A stretch of DNA of 64,000 bases from CALROG01 sp943369755 (GCA_943369755.1 CALROG020000009.1:1-64000); one strand, 5' to 3'; shown: positions 24,438 to 33,176, counted from the first letter of the stretch. Notes: generated from the letters alone by a model not told the origin. Numbers and translations: made by a program.

Positions 24438-25550
24438 TCAGCTGCTGGCGGCGATGACGCCGCCGCCCAGGCACACATCCCCGTCGTACAGCACAGCGCT
24501 TTGCCCCGGGGTCACTGCCCACTGTGGGTTGCTGAAGTCCAGGTGAAACGCGCCATTGGCGTTGGTGCCCAGCGTGCACGGCGCATCCGCCTGGCGGTAG
24601 CGGGTCTTGGAGCCATAGCTGCCGGGGGCGGGCGGCGGGCCCGCAGTCCAGCTGGCGTCGTCGGCGTCCAGCGCCAGCGACTGTAGCCAGGGGTGCTCAT
24701 GGCCCTGCACCACCCACAGCGTGTTCTTCTCCATGTCTTTGCGGGCCACGAACCACGGCGCATGCTCTCCGCCGCCGCGCTGTGCCCCTTTGGCCTTGAC
24801 GCCGCCAATTCCCAGACCCTGGCGCTGGCCCAATGTGTAGAAGCTCAGGCCCTGGTGCTGGCCCAGGGTGCGGCCGCGTTCGTCCTTGATCGGGCCGGGC
24901 TCTTTGCTGATGTAGCGGTTCAAAAAATCGCGGAACGGGCGCTCGCCAATAAAGCAGATGCCGGTGGAGTCTTTCTTTTTTGCGTTGGGCAGGCCGATTT
25001 CCTGCGCAATGCGGCGCACCTCGGTCTTGTGCAGCTCCCCCACCGGAAACAGCGTCTTTGACAGTTGTGCCTGGTTCAGCCGGTGCAAAAAGTAGCTCTG
25101 GTCTTTTGCAGGGTCCAGGCCCTTGAGCAGCTCGTGCCGGCCGGTGGCGTTGTTCAGGCGAACCCGCGCGTAATGCCCGGTGGCAATTTTTTCGGCCCCC
25201 AGCGCAAACGCGTGGTCCAGAAACGCCTTGAACTTGATCTCGGCATTGCACAACACGTCGGGGTTGGGCGTGCGCCCGGCCTGGTATTCGCGCAGAAATT
25301 CGGCAAACACGCGGTCTTTGTATTCGGCAGCAAAGTTCACATGCTCGAGCTCGATGCCGATCACGTCGGCCACGGCCGCCGCGTCGACGAAATCGACGTT
25401 GGACGAGCAGTACTCGTCGCCATCGTCGTCTTCCCAGTTCTTCATGAAGATGCCGATGACCTCGTAGCCCTGCTGTTTCAGCAGGTGCGCACTCACCGCC
25501 GAGTCCACGCCCCCGCTCAAACCCACCACGACTCTCTTTGCTTTGCTCAT
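24438..25550 (-). CDS. mnmA: tRNA-specific 2-thiouridylase
   Basis: MnmA (370 residues) inserts sulfur at U34 of Lys, Glu and Gln tRNAs. The PP-loop motif is VVVGLSGGVDSAVSAHLLK. The catalytic cysteines lie in DVLCNAEIKF and TGICFIGERPFRDFL. C-terminal LYDGDVCLGGGVI is also typical. Length is normal. It diverges from the Pro/Ala-rich protein gene with a 21-bp gap, so the two promoters must overlap or lie in coding DNA. Confidence 0.97.
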   Translation of the reverse strand: MSKAKRVVVGLSGGVDSAVSAHLLKQQGYEVIGIFMKNWEDDDGDEYCSSNVDFVDAAAVADVIGIELEHVNFAAEYKDRVFAEFLREYQAGRTPNPDVLCNAEIKFKAFLDHAFALGAEKIATGHYARVRLNNATGRHELLKGLDPAKDQSYFLHRLNQAQLSKTLFPVGELHKTEVRRIAQEIGLPNAKKKDSTGICFIGERPFRDFLNRYISKEPGPIKDERGRTLGQHQGLSFYTLGQRQGLGIGGVKAKGAQRGGGEHAPWFVARKDMEKNTLWVVQGHEHPWLQSLALDADDASWTAGPPPAPGSYGSKTRYRQADAPCTLGTNANGAFHLDFSNPQWAVTPGQSAVLYDGDVCLGGGVIAASS

Positions 25551-25571
25551 TTGTGCGATTATCCCAAGGCG

Positions 25572-26894
25572 ATGCTGTACCGGCCCAACCCACTGCAGTT
25601 GCCCCCCCAGCGCCCCTCACCATCGGCGCTGCTGGCCGTGGGCGCACTGCATCTGGCGCTGCTGTGGTGGGCCAACCAGCACTGGCCACTGGAACGTGCG
25701 GTGCGTTACGTGGTTTATCAATACGTGCGGCCCATCAGCACCCCGGTGGCTGAACCGCCCGCGCCAACGCCCGTTAGCAGCCGGGCGATATCGCCGCCTG
25801 CGTTGAACCTGCGCGCCACGGTTGACTTGCCGGTGTTTTCCCAAACCCCCGAAACCAGCGTGCCACTCAAGACCACGCGCCAGCTCCCTGAACTCACCCA
25901 GGCCCGCACCGAGACGCCGGGTGCCCGCACGCCCCCGGCTGAAACACTGCCGCCGCAGCCCCAGCCGAGTGCTGCGGCCCCGGTGGCGTCGCCAGAACCC
26001 GCGCCGCCCACCCAAGTTGAGACGCCGCCCGTGGCGGCGGTGCCCGCCCCCGCACCCGGACCCGCACCCGCACCCGCACCCGCACCCGCACCCGCGTCGG
26101 TGCCCGTGCCCGTGCCCGTACTTACGCCTGCACCTGCACCGGTCGTAGTGGCGGTTCCAGCCCCAGCCGTGCTGCCGACACCGGCACCAACACCGGTGGC
26201 CGCGCCCGCCCCGGTGCCGGAACCCGTGGCGCAGCCAGCACCCATACCTGTGCCCATCCCTGCGCCCATCGTTGCGCCGGTTCCTGCGCCCGCCGCTGCG
26301 CTCGCCCCCGTGCCCGCGCCGGCTCCGGTGGCCGCCCCGGCCGCCGTCGAGCGGCTGCAAGCGCCGGTCGAGCTGGTGCCGGTGCCGGCCGGTTCGCCCG
26401 CCGCCACCGCAGTGGTGCCGGTACCCGCTGCACCCGCGGTGGGTGCGGCACGTGTTGCGCCCACCGCTGCGGGTGGCGCGACGGGCGGCAGTCCGCCAAG
26501 TGGCAGCACGGGCTCTGCGGCGGGCACGCCGGGTACCGGCCCGGGCGGCCCGACCGGCGTGGCGGGGGGTACACCGGGCGGCAGCCCGAGCGGCGTGCCC
26601 GGTGGCAGCCCGGGCGGCATTGCCGCGCAGCGCGGCGCCGAACCGCGGCCGTTGCTGCTGCCCAACCTGCCCTTGCTGCCGGGGCCCTACCGTATCCAGC
26701 CGCGCCGCAGCCTGGCCGAGATGGCCAATGAGCAACTGCGCCGTGGCAAGCCACGCGACCCGTTGGCCGAGTCCATCCAAGAGGCCGGCCTTGAAGACTG
26801 TGTCCGTGCGCCCACCCAAACAGCCACCGTGGGTGGTTTGCTGGCAGCGCCGCAGCTTGCCGCACGCGCCTTGCAGGGCCGCTGCCCCAAGTAG
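25572..26894 (+). CDS. TonB-like Pro/Ala-rich membrane-anchored protein, function unknown
   Basis: This 440-residue protein has one hydrophobic segment near residues 17-35 (ALLAVGALHLALLWWA). A long Pro/Ala/Val region (about 75-290) and a Gly/Ser/Pro region (about 300-355) follow. The short C-terminal domain has PRRSLAEMANEQLRRGKPRDPL and a Cys pair (EDCVRAP, GRCPK). The shape is that of a TonB-like periplasm-spanning protein, but I do not see a TonB C-terminal domain. Bases 26049-26096 are a tandem hexamer (CCCGCA) coding Pro-Ala. Start ATG 25572 is chosen because the hydrophobic anchor follows it. Confidence 0.72.
   Translation: MLYRPNPLQLPPQRPSPSALLAVGALHLALLWWANQHWPLERAVRYVVYQYVRPISTPVAEPPAPTPVSSRAISPPALNLRATVDLPVFSQTPETSVPLKTTRQLPELTQARTETPGARTPPAETLPPQPQPSAAAPVASPEPAPPTQVETPPVAAVPAPAPGPAPAPAPAPAPASVPVPVPVLTPAPAPVVVAVPAPAVLPTPAPTPVAAPAPVPEPVAQPAPIPVPIPAPIVAPVPAPAAALAPVPAPAPVAAPAAVERLQAPVELVPVPAGSPAATAVVPVPAAPAVGAARVAPTAAGGATGGSPPSGSTGSAAGTPGTGPGGPTGVAGGTPGGSPSGVPGGSPGGIAAQRGAEPRPLLLPNLPLLPGPYRIQPRRSLAEMANEQLRRGKPRDPLAESIQEAGLEDCVRAPTQTATVGGLLAAPQLAARALQGRCPK
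26049..26096. repeat. CCCGCA hexanucleotide tandem repeat in coding sequence
   Basis: Eight consecutive 6-bp units, six identical and two with single changes, encode Pro-Ala steps (one Pro-Gly). A gain or loss of units would keep the frame. Confidence 0.85.
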
Positions 26895-26943
26895 CGCGGC
26901 CACCCGGCGGCGCTCGCTTTTGTTCGAAACCGGAAGGAAAAAC

Positions 26944-27699
26944 ATGGATTTGCAGCTTCACGACAAAACAGCGCTGGTCACGGGTGCCAGCGTCGGCATC
27001 GGCCACGCCATTGCCAGGGCACTGGCCGCGGAGGGCGTGCAGCTTGCAGTGGCGGCGCGCCGCGTTGAAAAGCTTGAAGCGCTCGCCGCGCAAATCGTTG
27101 CAGCAGGTGGCAAAAAGCCGGTGCTGATTGCCGCGGACCTGTATGACACCGATGCTGCACAGAAGCTGGCCGCAGCCGCCATGGCAGGGCTGGGCCGGGT
27201 CGATATTCTGGTCAACAACGCCGGCGGCTCGCGCAGCTTCAAGGAGCTGCATGTGAGCGAAGAGGCCTGGCAAGAAGCCATCACACTGAACTTTCACCGC
27301 CCGCGCCAACTGGCGGATGCGCTGATCGACCAGATGATCCAACGCCAATGGGGCCGCATCATCAACATCACGGGGAAAAGCGAGCCCGAGCATATCAACG
27401 GCGCGTTCTGCGCCAAGGCCGGCATTCATAGCTGGGCCAAGGGCCTGAGCCGCATGGTGGGCAAGCACGGTATCACGGTCAATTGCATACCGCCCGGGCG
27501 CATTCTTTCCGAACAAATCCTGCGCAACTACACCCCCGAGTACCGGGCCTGGCAGAGCGAGAACGAAATCCCGGTCGGCCGCTATGGCGAGCCCGAGGAG
27601 CTGGCCGACCTGGTGGCATTTCTGGCGTCGCCACGGGCGGCCTACATATCGGGCGCAGTGATTCCGGTGGATGGGGGTTTGCGCAAATACCAATTCTGA
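26944..27699 (+). CDS. SDR-family protein lacking the catalytic tyrosine
   Basis: This 251-residue short-chain dehydrogenase/reductase fold has the cofactor motif TGASVGIGHAIARA, NNAGG, and a C-terminal PVGRYGEPEELADLVAFLAS then ISGAVIPVDGG. Where the YxxxK catalytic pair should be, it reads AFCAK, so Tyr is Ala while Lys is kept. The gene starts the set SDR-Bug receptor-tcuA-tcuB, so it probably serves that catabolism, as an atypical SDR or a non-redox protein. ATG 26944 follows GGAAGGAA. Confidence 0.85.
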   Translation: MDLQLHDKTALVTGASVGIGHAIARALAAEGVQLAVAARRVEKLEALAAQIVAAGGKKPVLIAADLYDTDAAQKLAAAAMAGLGRVDILVNNAGGSRSFKELHVSEEAWQEAITLNFHRPRQLADALIDQMIQRQWGRIINITGKSEPEHINGAFCAKAGIHSWAKGLSRMVGKHGITVNCIPPGRILSEQILRNYTPEYRAWQSENEIPVGRYGEPEELADLVAFLASPRAAYISGAVIPVDGGLRKYQF

Positions 27700-27747
27700 G
27701 CAGGCCGCCGTAAGCTGGCGGTTGCATTCAATTCAACGAGACAAAAA

Positions 27748-28734
27748 ATGAAAACTGTTTCCCTGATTAGCCGCCGCCAGCTGCTGGCGGGCACTGCCGC
27801 CGCAGTGGCCTTGCCGGGCTTGCGCGCGCAATCGGCCTGGCCTTCCAAGCCGATTCGTTTCGTGGTGCCCTTTGCCCCCGGTGGTACCAGTGAAATTGTG
27901 GCCCGCTCCGTGGCAGCGGAGCTGACCAAACAGCTCGGGCAGAGCGTGTTTGTGGAAAACAAGCCCGGTGGCGCGGGCGTCACCGCCATGCAAGAAGTCG
28001 CCAAGGCCCCGGCCGACGGCCACAGCCTGATCCTCACCCACGTGGGCACGCTGGCCGTCAACCCCTACATGCTGAAAAACCAGCCCTATGACGTGAACAA
28101 GGACTTCGCGCCTGTGACCCTGCTGGCCAAGGTGCCCAACGTGTTCGTGATCCACCCCGACGTGCCGGCCAAGAACTTTCAGGAGTTTGTGGCCTATGCC
28201 AAGAAGAACCCGGGCCAGCTCAACTACGGCTCGGCGGGCAATGCCAGCGCCGGGCACCTGGCCATGGAATACCTGAAGCTGGTGACCGGCATGTTCATTA
28301 CCCATATTCCGTACCGTGGCACCGGCCCCCAGCTCACCGATTTGCTGGCCGGGCGCACCCAGGCCAGCTCGGCCGGGCTGCCGGCGCTGGGCGCGCATAT
28401 TCGCGCGGGCAAGTTGCGCGCCATTGCCGTGGGCACACCGCAACGCATTGCGGCCTTGCCCGACGTGCCGACCGTGGCCGAGATGGGCTTCAAGGAGTTT
28501 GAAACCTCGCAGTGGTACGGCATCCATGTGCCGGCCGGTACGCCGCCCGACATCATCAAGCGGCTACAGGAAGAGTCGCTCAAGGCGCTGAAGTCCTCCA
28601 GCGTGACCGAGCGTTTTGCCACCGACAACGCGGTGGGCGGCGGTGGCCCCACAGCCGAGTACGCGAGCTTTATCGCCAGAGAACAGAAGATCTGGAGCGA
28701 CATTGTCAAGCGCGCGCAGATCAAGCCCGATTAA
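27748..28734 (+). CDS. Bug/TctC-family periplasmic substrate-binding protein
   Basis: This 328-residue tripartite tricarboxylate transporter receptor starts with a twin-arginine-like signal SRRQLLAGTAAAVALPGL. Family motifs are WPSKPIRFVVPFAPGG, ENKPGGAGVTA, YGSAGNASAGHLA and PYRGTGPQLTDLLAG. Such proteins bind carboxylates such as citrate or tricarballylate. Burkholderiales carry many without nearby tctA/tctB, as here. Position before tcuAB suggests it captures the acid that TcuA oxidises. Confidence 0.93.
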   Translation: MKTVSLISRRQLLAGTAAAVALPGLRAQSAWPSKPIRFVVPFAPGGTSEIVARSVAAELTKQLGQSVFVENKPGGAGVTAMQEVAKAPADGHSLILTHVGTLAVNPYMLKNQPYDVNKDFAPVTLLAKVPNVFVIHPDVPAKNFQEFVAYAKKNPGQLNYGSAGNASAGHLAMEYLKLVTGMFITHIPYRGTGPQLTDLLAGRTQASSAGLPALGAHIRAGKLRAIAVGTPQRIAALPDVPTVAEMGFKEFETSQWYGIHVPAGTPPDIIKRLQEESLKALKSSSVTERFATDNAVGGGGPTAEYASFIAREQKIWSDIVKRAQIKPD

Positions 28735-28739
28735 CGGTT

Positions 28740-28794
28740 GCTATGTTTTTTGTAGTAGCTGAGGCAATGCCGGCGCGGGCTGGGGGATGTTTTG
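28740..28794 (+). repeat. Repeat A, copy 4 (upstream of tcuA)
   Basis: Full-length copy, GCTATGTTTTTTGTAGTAGCT then GCGCGGGCTGGGGGATGTTTTG. It starts 6 bp after the stop of the Bug gene. Its last bases supply GGGGGA and the TTG used to start tcuA. Confidence 0.87.
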
Positions 28795-30171
28795 CTTGAT
28801 GTTCTGGTGATCGGGGGCGGTAACGCCGCCTTGTGCGCAGCGCTGGTGGCGCGCGAGGCCGGTGCCAGTGTGATGCTGCTGGAGGCTGCGCCGCGCGAAT
28901 GGCGTGGGGGCAACTCCATGCACACCCGCAACCTGCGCTGCATGCACGACGCCCCGCAGGACGTGTTGACCGGCGCTTACCCGGAAGAAGAGTTCTGGCA
29001 AGACTTGCTCAAGGTCACCGCAGGCAAAACTACCGAGGCACTGGCCCGCCGGGTGATCCGAGAGTCGGCCACAGTGCGGCCCTGGATGCGCCAGCACGGG
29101 GTGCGCTTCCAGCCGTCGCTGTCAGGCACGCTGCACCTGAGCCGCACCAACGCCTTCTTCATGGGCGGCGGCAAGGCGCTGGTCAATGCCTACTACCGCA
29201 GCGCCGAAGCGATGGGTGTGGAGGTGCGCTACGACACGCCGGTGGACCGGCTTGAGCTGCGCGACGGCCGGTTTGTGGCGGCCCACACGTTGCAAGGCCG
29301 CATCGAGGCCAGAACCTGCGTGCTGGCCAGCGGCGGCTTTGAGTCCAACCGCGACTGGCTGCGCGAGGCCTGGGGCCAGAACGCGGATGGCGAATGGACG
29401 GCCGACAATTTTTTGATTCGCGGCACCCGCTACAACATGGGCACCTTGTTGAAAGACCTGATCGCCCAGGGGGCCGACGCCGTTGGCGACCCGACGCAGG
29501 CCCATATGGTGGCAATTGACGCGCGTGCCCCGCTGTATGACGGCGGCATTGTCACGCGGGTGGACTGCGTGTCGCTTGGCATCATGGTCAACCGCAATGC
29601 CCAGCGTTTTTATGACGAGGGCGAAGACTTCTGGCCCAAGCGCTACGCCATCTGGGGCCGGCTGGTAGCGCAGCAGCCGGGGCAGGTGGGCCACAGCATC
29701 ATTGACGCCAAGGCGGTGGGCCGCTTCATGCCGCCGGTGTTCAAGGGCGCGCAGGCCAACACGCTGCCCGAACTGGCGCGCCAGCTCGGGCTGGACGAGC
29801 AGGCATTCATGCAAACCATCACTGAATACAACGCCGCCTGCCGCGCTGGCACCTTTGACCACGCCGTACTGGACGACTGCCATACCGAAGGCCTCGCGCT
29901 ACCCAAGACCCACTGGGCCCGGCCCATCGACACCGCACCGTTTTATGGCTACACGCTCAAACCGGGCGTCACCTTCACCTACCTGGGCACCCGGGTGAAT
30001 GAACAGGCCCAGGTGCACTTTGGTGGCCAGCCCAGTCCCAACCTTTTTGCTGCGGGCGAGATCATGGCCGGCAATGTGCTGGGCCAGGGCTATACCGCTG
30101 GCGTGGGCATGACCATTGGCACGGTGTTTGGCCGCATTGCCGGCAAGGAGGCCGCCCGTGCAGCAGCTTGA
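28792..30171 (+). CDS. tcuA: FAD-dependent tricarballylate dehydrogenase-like flavoprotein
   Basis: This 459-residue protein of the fumarate reductase/succinate dehydrogenase flavoprotein superfamily has VLVIGGGNAALCAALVAREAG for FAD binding. RGGNSMHTRNLRCMH, typical of TcuA, follows, then VLASGGFESN and the C-terminal FAAGEIMAGNVLGQGYTAG. TcuA oxidises tricarballylate to cis-aconitate and passes electrons to TcuB. The upstream frame closes at 28756, and the only workable starts are TTG 28792 or a GTG that would cut the FAD motif, so TTG is used. tcuB overlaps its end by 14 bp. Confidence 0.86.
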   Translation: MLDVLVIGGGNAALCAALVAREAGASVMLLEAAPREWRGGNSMHTRNLRCMHDAPQDVLTGAYPEEEFWQDLLKVTAGKTTEALARRVIRESATVRPWMRQHGVRFQPSLSGTLHLSRTNAFFMGGGKALVNAYYRSAEAMGVEVRYDTPVDRLELRDGRFVAAHTLQGRIEARTCVLASGGFESNRDWLREAWGQNADGEWTADNFLIRGTRYNMGTLLKDLIAQGADAVGDPTQAHMVAIDARAPLYDGGIVTRVDCVSLGIMVNRNAQRFYDEGEDFWPKRYAIWGRLVAQQPGQVGHSIIDAKAVGRFMPPVFKGAQANTLPELARQLGLDEQAFMQTITEYNAACRAGTFDHAVLDDCHTEGLALPKTHWARPIDTAPFYGYTLKPGVTFTYLGTRVNEQAQVHFGGQPSPNLFAAGEIMAGNVLGQGYTAGVGMTIGTVFGRIAGKEAARAAA

Positions 30172-31318
30172 AGCGCTGGTGGCGCAGGCCACCGAATTCA
30201 CTACGCCATTCAGCAGCGCTGAAGCCGAGGTGGCGCGGCAAATGCAGATTTGCAACGCCTGCCGCTACTGCGAAGGCTTTTGCGCGGTGTTCCCGGCCAT
30301 GACCCGCCGGCTGGACTTTACCCAGGCCGACGTTCACTACCTGGCCAACCTGTGCCACAACTGCGGCGCCTGCCTGCATGCCTGCCAGTACGCGCCGCCG
30401 CATGAGTTTGCGGTGAACGTGCCGCAGGCCATGGCCCAGGTGCGAGGTCAGACCTATGCCGACTACGCCTGGCCGCGAGCGCTGGGCGCGCTGTACGCGC
30501 GCAACGGCCTGGCTGTGGCGCTGGCACTCGCCACCGGGCTGGCGCTGTTCCTGCTGCTGGCGGCGGCGCGCACGGGCAGCCTGGGCGCCGTGCCGCCCGG
30601 CGGCAACTTCTATGCGGTGTTCCCGCACAACCTGCTGGTGGGCCTGTTTGCGCCGGTGTTTGTGTTTGTGGTGCTGGCGCTGGCGCTGGGCGTGCGGCGG
30701 TTCTGGCGCGACGTCTCGCCACCCGCGGACGCCCAGCAACCCCCCGGGGCTTTGCCCGAGGCCGTGGGCAATGCCCTCTCGCTGCGCTACCTGGACGGCG
30801 GCCACGGCGAGGGCTGCAATAACCAGGACGACCGCTGGACCCATGCACGGCGCCGGGCCCACCACCTCACGTTTTATGGCTTCCTGCTGTGCTTTGCCTC
30901 CACCAGCATAGCCACGCTGTACCACTATGCCTTCGGCTGGGTGGCGCCCTATGACTTGCCCAGCATCCCGAAGGTGCTGGGCGCGGTGGGCGGCGTGCTG
31001 CTGCTGCTGGGCACCGCCAACCTGCTGCGGCTGCGCCTGGCACGCAACCCGGCGCAGGGCGACGCGGCGCAAAAGCCGATGGATCTGGGTTTCATTGCGC
31101 TGCTGCTGTTGACCAGCTTCACCGGCCTGGGCCTGTGGTTTGCGCGTGGCCATGCGGGCCAGACCGTCTGGCTGGCGGTGCATCTGGGCGTGGTGATGGC
31201 GCTGTTTGCCACGTTGCCGTATGGCAAGTTCGCGCATGGTGTGTTCCGGTGCGCGGCCTTGCTCAAGTATCAGATTGAACGGCGCCAGCCCGACCGGCTG
31301 CGCCTGAAGGCCGATTGA
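30158..31318 (+). CDS. tcuB: Tricarballylate utilisation Fe-S/membrane electron-transfer protein
   Basis: This 386-residue protein has two cysteine clusters near the N-terminus (CNACRYCEGFCAVFP and CHNCGACLHACQYAP) for 4Fe-4S centres. Six or so membrane helices follow (LALALATGLALFLLL-like, HHLTFYGFLLCF, GLWFARGHAGQTVW) with His residues suited to haem ligation. TcuB reoxidises TcuA and feeds the quinone pool. The GTG start at 30158 has AAGGAGG 6 bp upstream, inside the tcuA end. The specific transporter gene tcuC of enterobacteria is absent. Confidence 0.86.
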   Translation: MQQLEALVAQATEFTTPFSSAEAEVARQMQICNACRYCEGFCAVFPAMTRRLDFTQADVHYLANLCHNCGACLHACQYAPPHEFAVNVPQAMAQVRGQTYADYAWPRALGALYARNGLAVALALATGLALFLLLAAARTGSLGAVPPGGNFYAVFPHNLLVGLFAPVFVFVVLALALGVRRFWRDVSPPADAQQPPGALPEAVGNALSLRYLDGGHGEGCNNQDDRWTHARRRAHHLTFYGFLLCFASTSIATLYHYAFGWVAPYDLPSIPKVLGAVGGVLLLLGTANLLRLRLARNPAQGDAAQKPMDLGFIALLLLTSFTGLGLWFARGHAGQTVWLAVHLGVVMALFATLPYGKFAHGVFRCAALLKYQIERRQPDRLRLKAD

Positions 31319-31413
31319 AACGGCGCCAATGCCGTTGCGGTTGGCGCGAAGGCCCGCACTTTCAGTTTGGCGCGGCGGCCCGTCGTGCTTCACAATGCGT
31401 TGTTACTTTGTGG

Positions 31414-32316
31414 ATGCCCATGGTCAATTTGATTCACATCGCCCGCTGTTTCGTGGCGCTGCTTGTTCTGGCAGCCAGCGCCGCCTTGGCGCAGGCCCCT
31501 TCTGCTGCGGTTTCCCCCGCCACCGAAGCGGCGTCGCGCCCGGCGCTGGCCGTCTCGCCGGTGCTGTCCAGCGCGTCCAGCATCAAGCCGCCACCCGCCG
31601 CCGCGCCACAGGCCAACCCGTATGGCCTGGCCGCGCTCTGGGCCCAGGGCGACCTGGTGGCCAAGGCCACGCTGGTGGTGCTGGTCATCATGTCCATCAG
31701 CACCTGGTATGTGCTGATTACCAAGCTGGTGGCGCAGTCCCGCATGGGCGGGCAGGGCAAGGCAGCGGCGGCCGGGTTTTGGTCGGCTGACACGGTGCGC
31801 CAGGGTGCCGACAAGCTGGACAAGGCCAGCCCCTACCGCTTTATTGCCGAGTCGGCACTTGAAGCGACGCGCAAGCATGACGGCTTGATCGGCCAGGTTG
31901 ACCTGAATACCTGGGTGACCCAAAGCATTGAGCGTGCAGTGAACACGGTGCACAGCCGCACCCAGGACGGGCTGGCGGTGCTGGCCACAGTGGGTTCGAC
32001 CGCGCCTTTTGTGGGCCTGTTCGGAACCGTCTGGGGTATTTACAACGCGCTGGTAAAAATTGGGGCTTCGGGCCAGGCCAGCATTGACCGGGTGGCCGGC
32101 CCGGTCGGCGAGGCCCTGATCATGACGGCCATTGGCCTGGCCGTGGCAGTGCCCGCGGTGCTGGGCTACAACTGGCTGGTACGGCGCAACAAGGTGGCCA
32201 TGGACACGGTGCGCGGCTTTGGCTCTGACCTGCACACCGTGTTGCTGGCCGCCAGCGCCCGCAGGCCCGCCACGCCCACGGCGCCCGCGGCAGCGCGAGC
32301 GGAAATCCAGGGCTGA
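31414..32316 (+). CDS. exbB: MotA/TolQ/ExbB proton channel family protein
   Basis: This roughly 300-residue protein has an N-terminal signal or anchor (CFVALLVLAASAALAQA), a Pro/Ala spacer, then the ExbB core: membrane helix VVLVIMSISTWYVLI, LATVGSTAPFVGLFGTVWGIYNAL and GPVGEALIMTAIGLAVAVPAVLGYN. With ExbD it forms the proton-driven motor that energises TonB-dependent uptake. ATGs at 31414 and 31420 are both possible. It is followed by two exbD genes and no tonB. Confidence 0.9.
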   Translation: MPMVNLIHIARCFVALLVLAASAALAQAPSAAVSPATEAASRPALAVSPVLSSASSIKPPPAAAPQANPYGLAALWAQGDLVAKATLVVLVIMSISTWYVLITKLVAQSRMGGQGKAAAAGFWSADTVRQGADKLDKASPYRFIAESALEATRKHDGLIGQVDLNTWVTQSIERAVNTVHSRTQDGLAVLATVGSTAPFVGLFGTVWGIYNALVKIGASGQASIDRVAGPVGEALIMTAIGLAVAVPAVLGYNWLVRRNKVAMDTVRGFGSDLHTVLLAASARRPATPTAPAAARAEIQG

Positions 32317-32320
32317 GCCG

Positions 32321-32746
32321 GTGGCCATTCAGTGGAAGACCGGTGCGCAAGACGACGCGCTGATCGCCGAAATCAACACCACGCCGCTGGTGGATGTGAT
32401 GCTGGTGCTGCTGATCATCTTTCTGATAACCATTCCCGTGGTGAACAGCGCAATTGCGGTGAGCCTGCCACGCGAGACAGTGCAGGCCCGCGAGGCCCAC
32501 GCCGAGACGGTGCTGATCTCGGTGGACGCGCAGGGCGCGGTCTATTGGTTTGACACCCGCTTGCCCGATCAACAGGCGCTGCTTGAGCTGTTGGGCAAGG
32601 TGGCTGTAATGCAGCCGCAGCCCGAGGTGCACATTCGCGGCGACGTTCGGGCCGACTACGCGCCGGTGGGCCAGGTGGTGTTTGCCTGCCAGCAAATGGG
32701 CATTGCGCGCATCGGCTTCGTCACCGAACCCCCTGCGGGCAGCTGA
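32321..32746 (+). CDS. exbD: ExbD/TolR biopolymer transport protein, first copy
   Basis: This 141-residue protein has a single membrane helix with the channel Asp in INTTPLVDVMLVLLIIFLIT and a periplasmic domain (EVHIRGDVRADYAPVGQVV). The GTG start at 32321 lies 4 bp after the exbB stop. The next gene starts 1 bp after its stop, so the three genes form one operon. Confidence 0.9.
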   Translation: MAIQWKTGAQDDALIAEINTTPLVDVMLVLLIIFLITIPVVNSAIAVSLPRETVQAREAHAETVLISVDAQGAVYWFDTRLPDQQALLELLGKVAVMQPQPEVHIRGDVRADYAPVGQVVFACQQMGIARIGFVTEPPAGS

Positions 32747-32747
32747 G

Positions 32748-33176
32748 ATGAGCATCAACCTCCGCACCGGCGAAGACGCCGACCCGCAGGTTATCGTGGA
32801 TATCAACACCACGCCGCTGGTGGACGTGCTGCTGGTGCTGCTGGTGATGCTGATCATCACCATCCCGATCCAGTTGCATTCGGTCAGCATTGAAATGCCC
32901 GGTGGCCCGCCACCCCTGCGCCAGACGCCGCCCGAAGTCGTGAAGCTGGACTTGATGAGCAGCGGCCTGGTGCTCTGGAACGGCCAGCCGCTGGCGGATC
33001 GGGCTGCGCTGGAGGTACGGCTGCAGGCTGCCGCCGGGCAGCCCGAGCAGCCCGAAATCCACCTGCGCCCCGACCGCGCCGCCCGCTATGAGGCGGTGGC
33101 GGCAGTGCTGGCAGCCTCGCAGCGCTACGGGCTGCAGAAAATTGGCATCGTGGGCTCGGAGCAGTTTGCGCCGTGA
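32748..33176 (+). CDS. exbD: ExbD/TolR biopolymer transport protein, second copy
   Basis: This 142-residue paralogue has the same core (INTTPLVDVLLVLLVMLIIT) and a periplasmic domain ending HLRPDRAARYEAVAAVLAASQRYG. Systems with one ExbB and two ExbD are known in Xanthomonas and some betaproteobacteria, where the two ExbD are not equivalent. Which receptor this set energises cannot be told; no TonB-dependent receptor is in the window. Confidence 0.9.
   Translation: MSINLRTGEDADPQVIVDINTTPLVDVLLVLLVMLIITIPIQLHSVSIEMPGGPPPLRQTPPEVVKLDLMSSGLVLWNGQPLADRAALEVRLQAAAGQPEQPEIHLRPDRAARYEAVAAVLAASQRYGLQKIGIVGSEQFAP

Noticed and set aside
31315..31413. Upstream extension of the first exbB frame
   Set aside because: The extra 33 codons are Cys/Arg-rich and precede a clear signal-like segment that begins at ATG 31414/31420.
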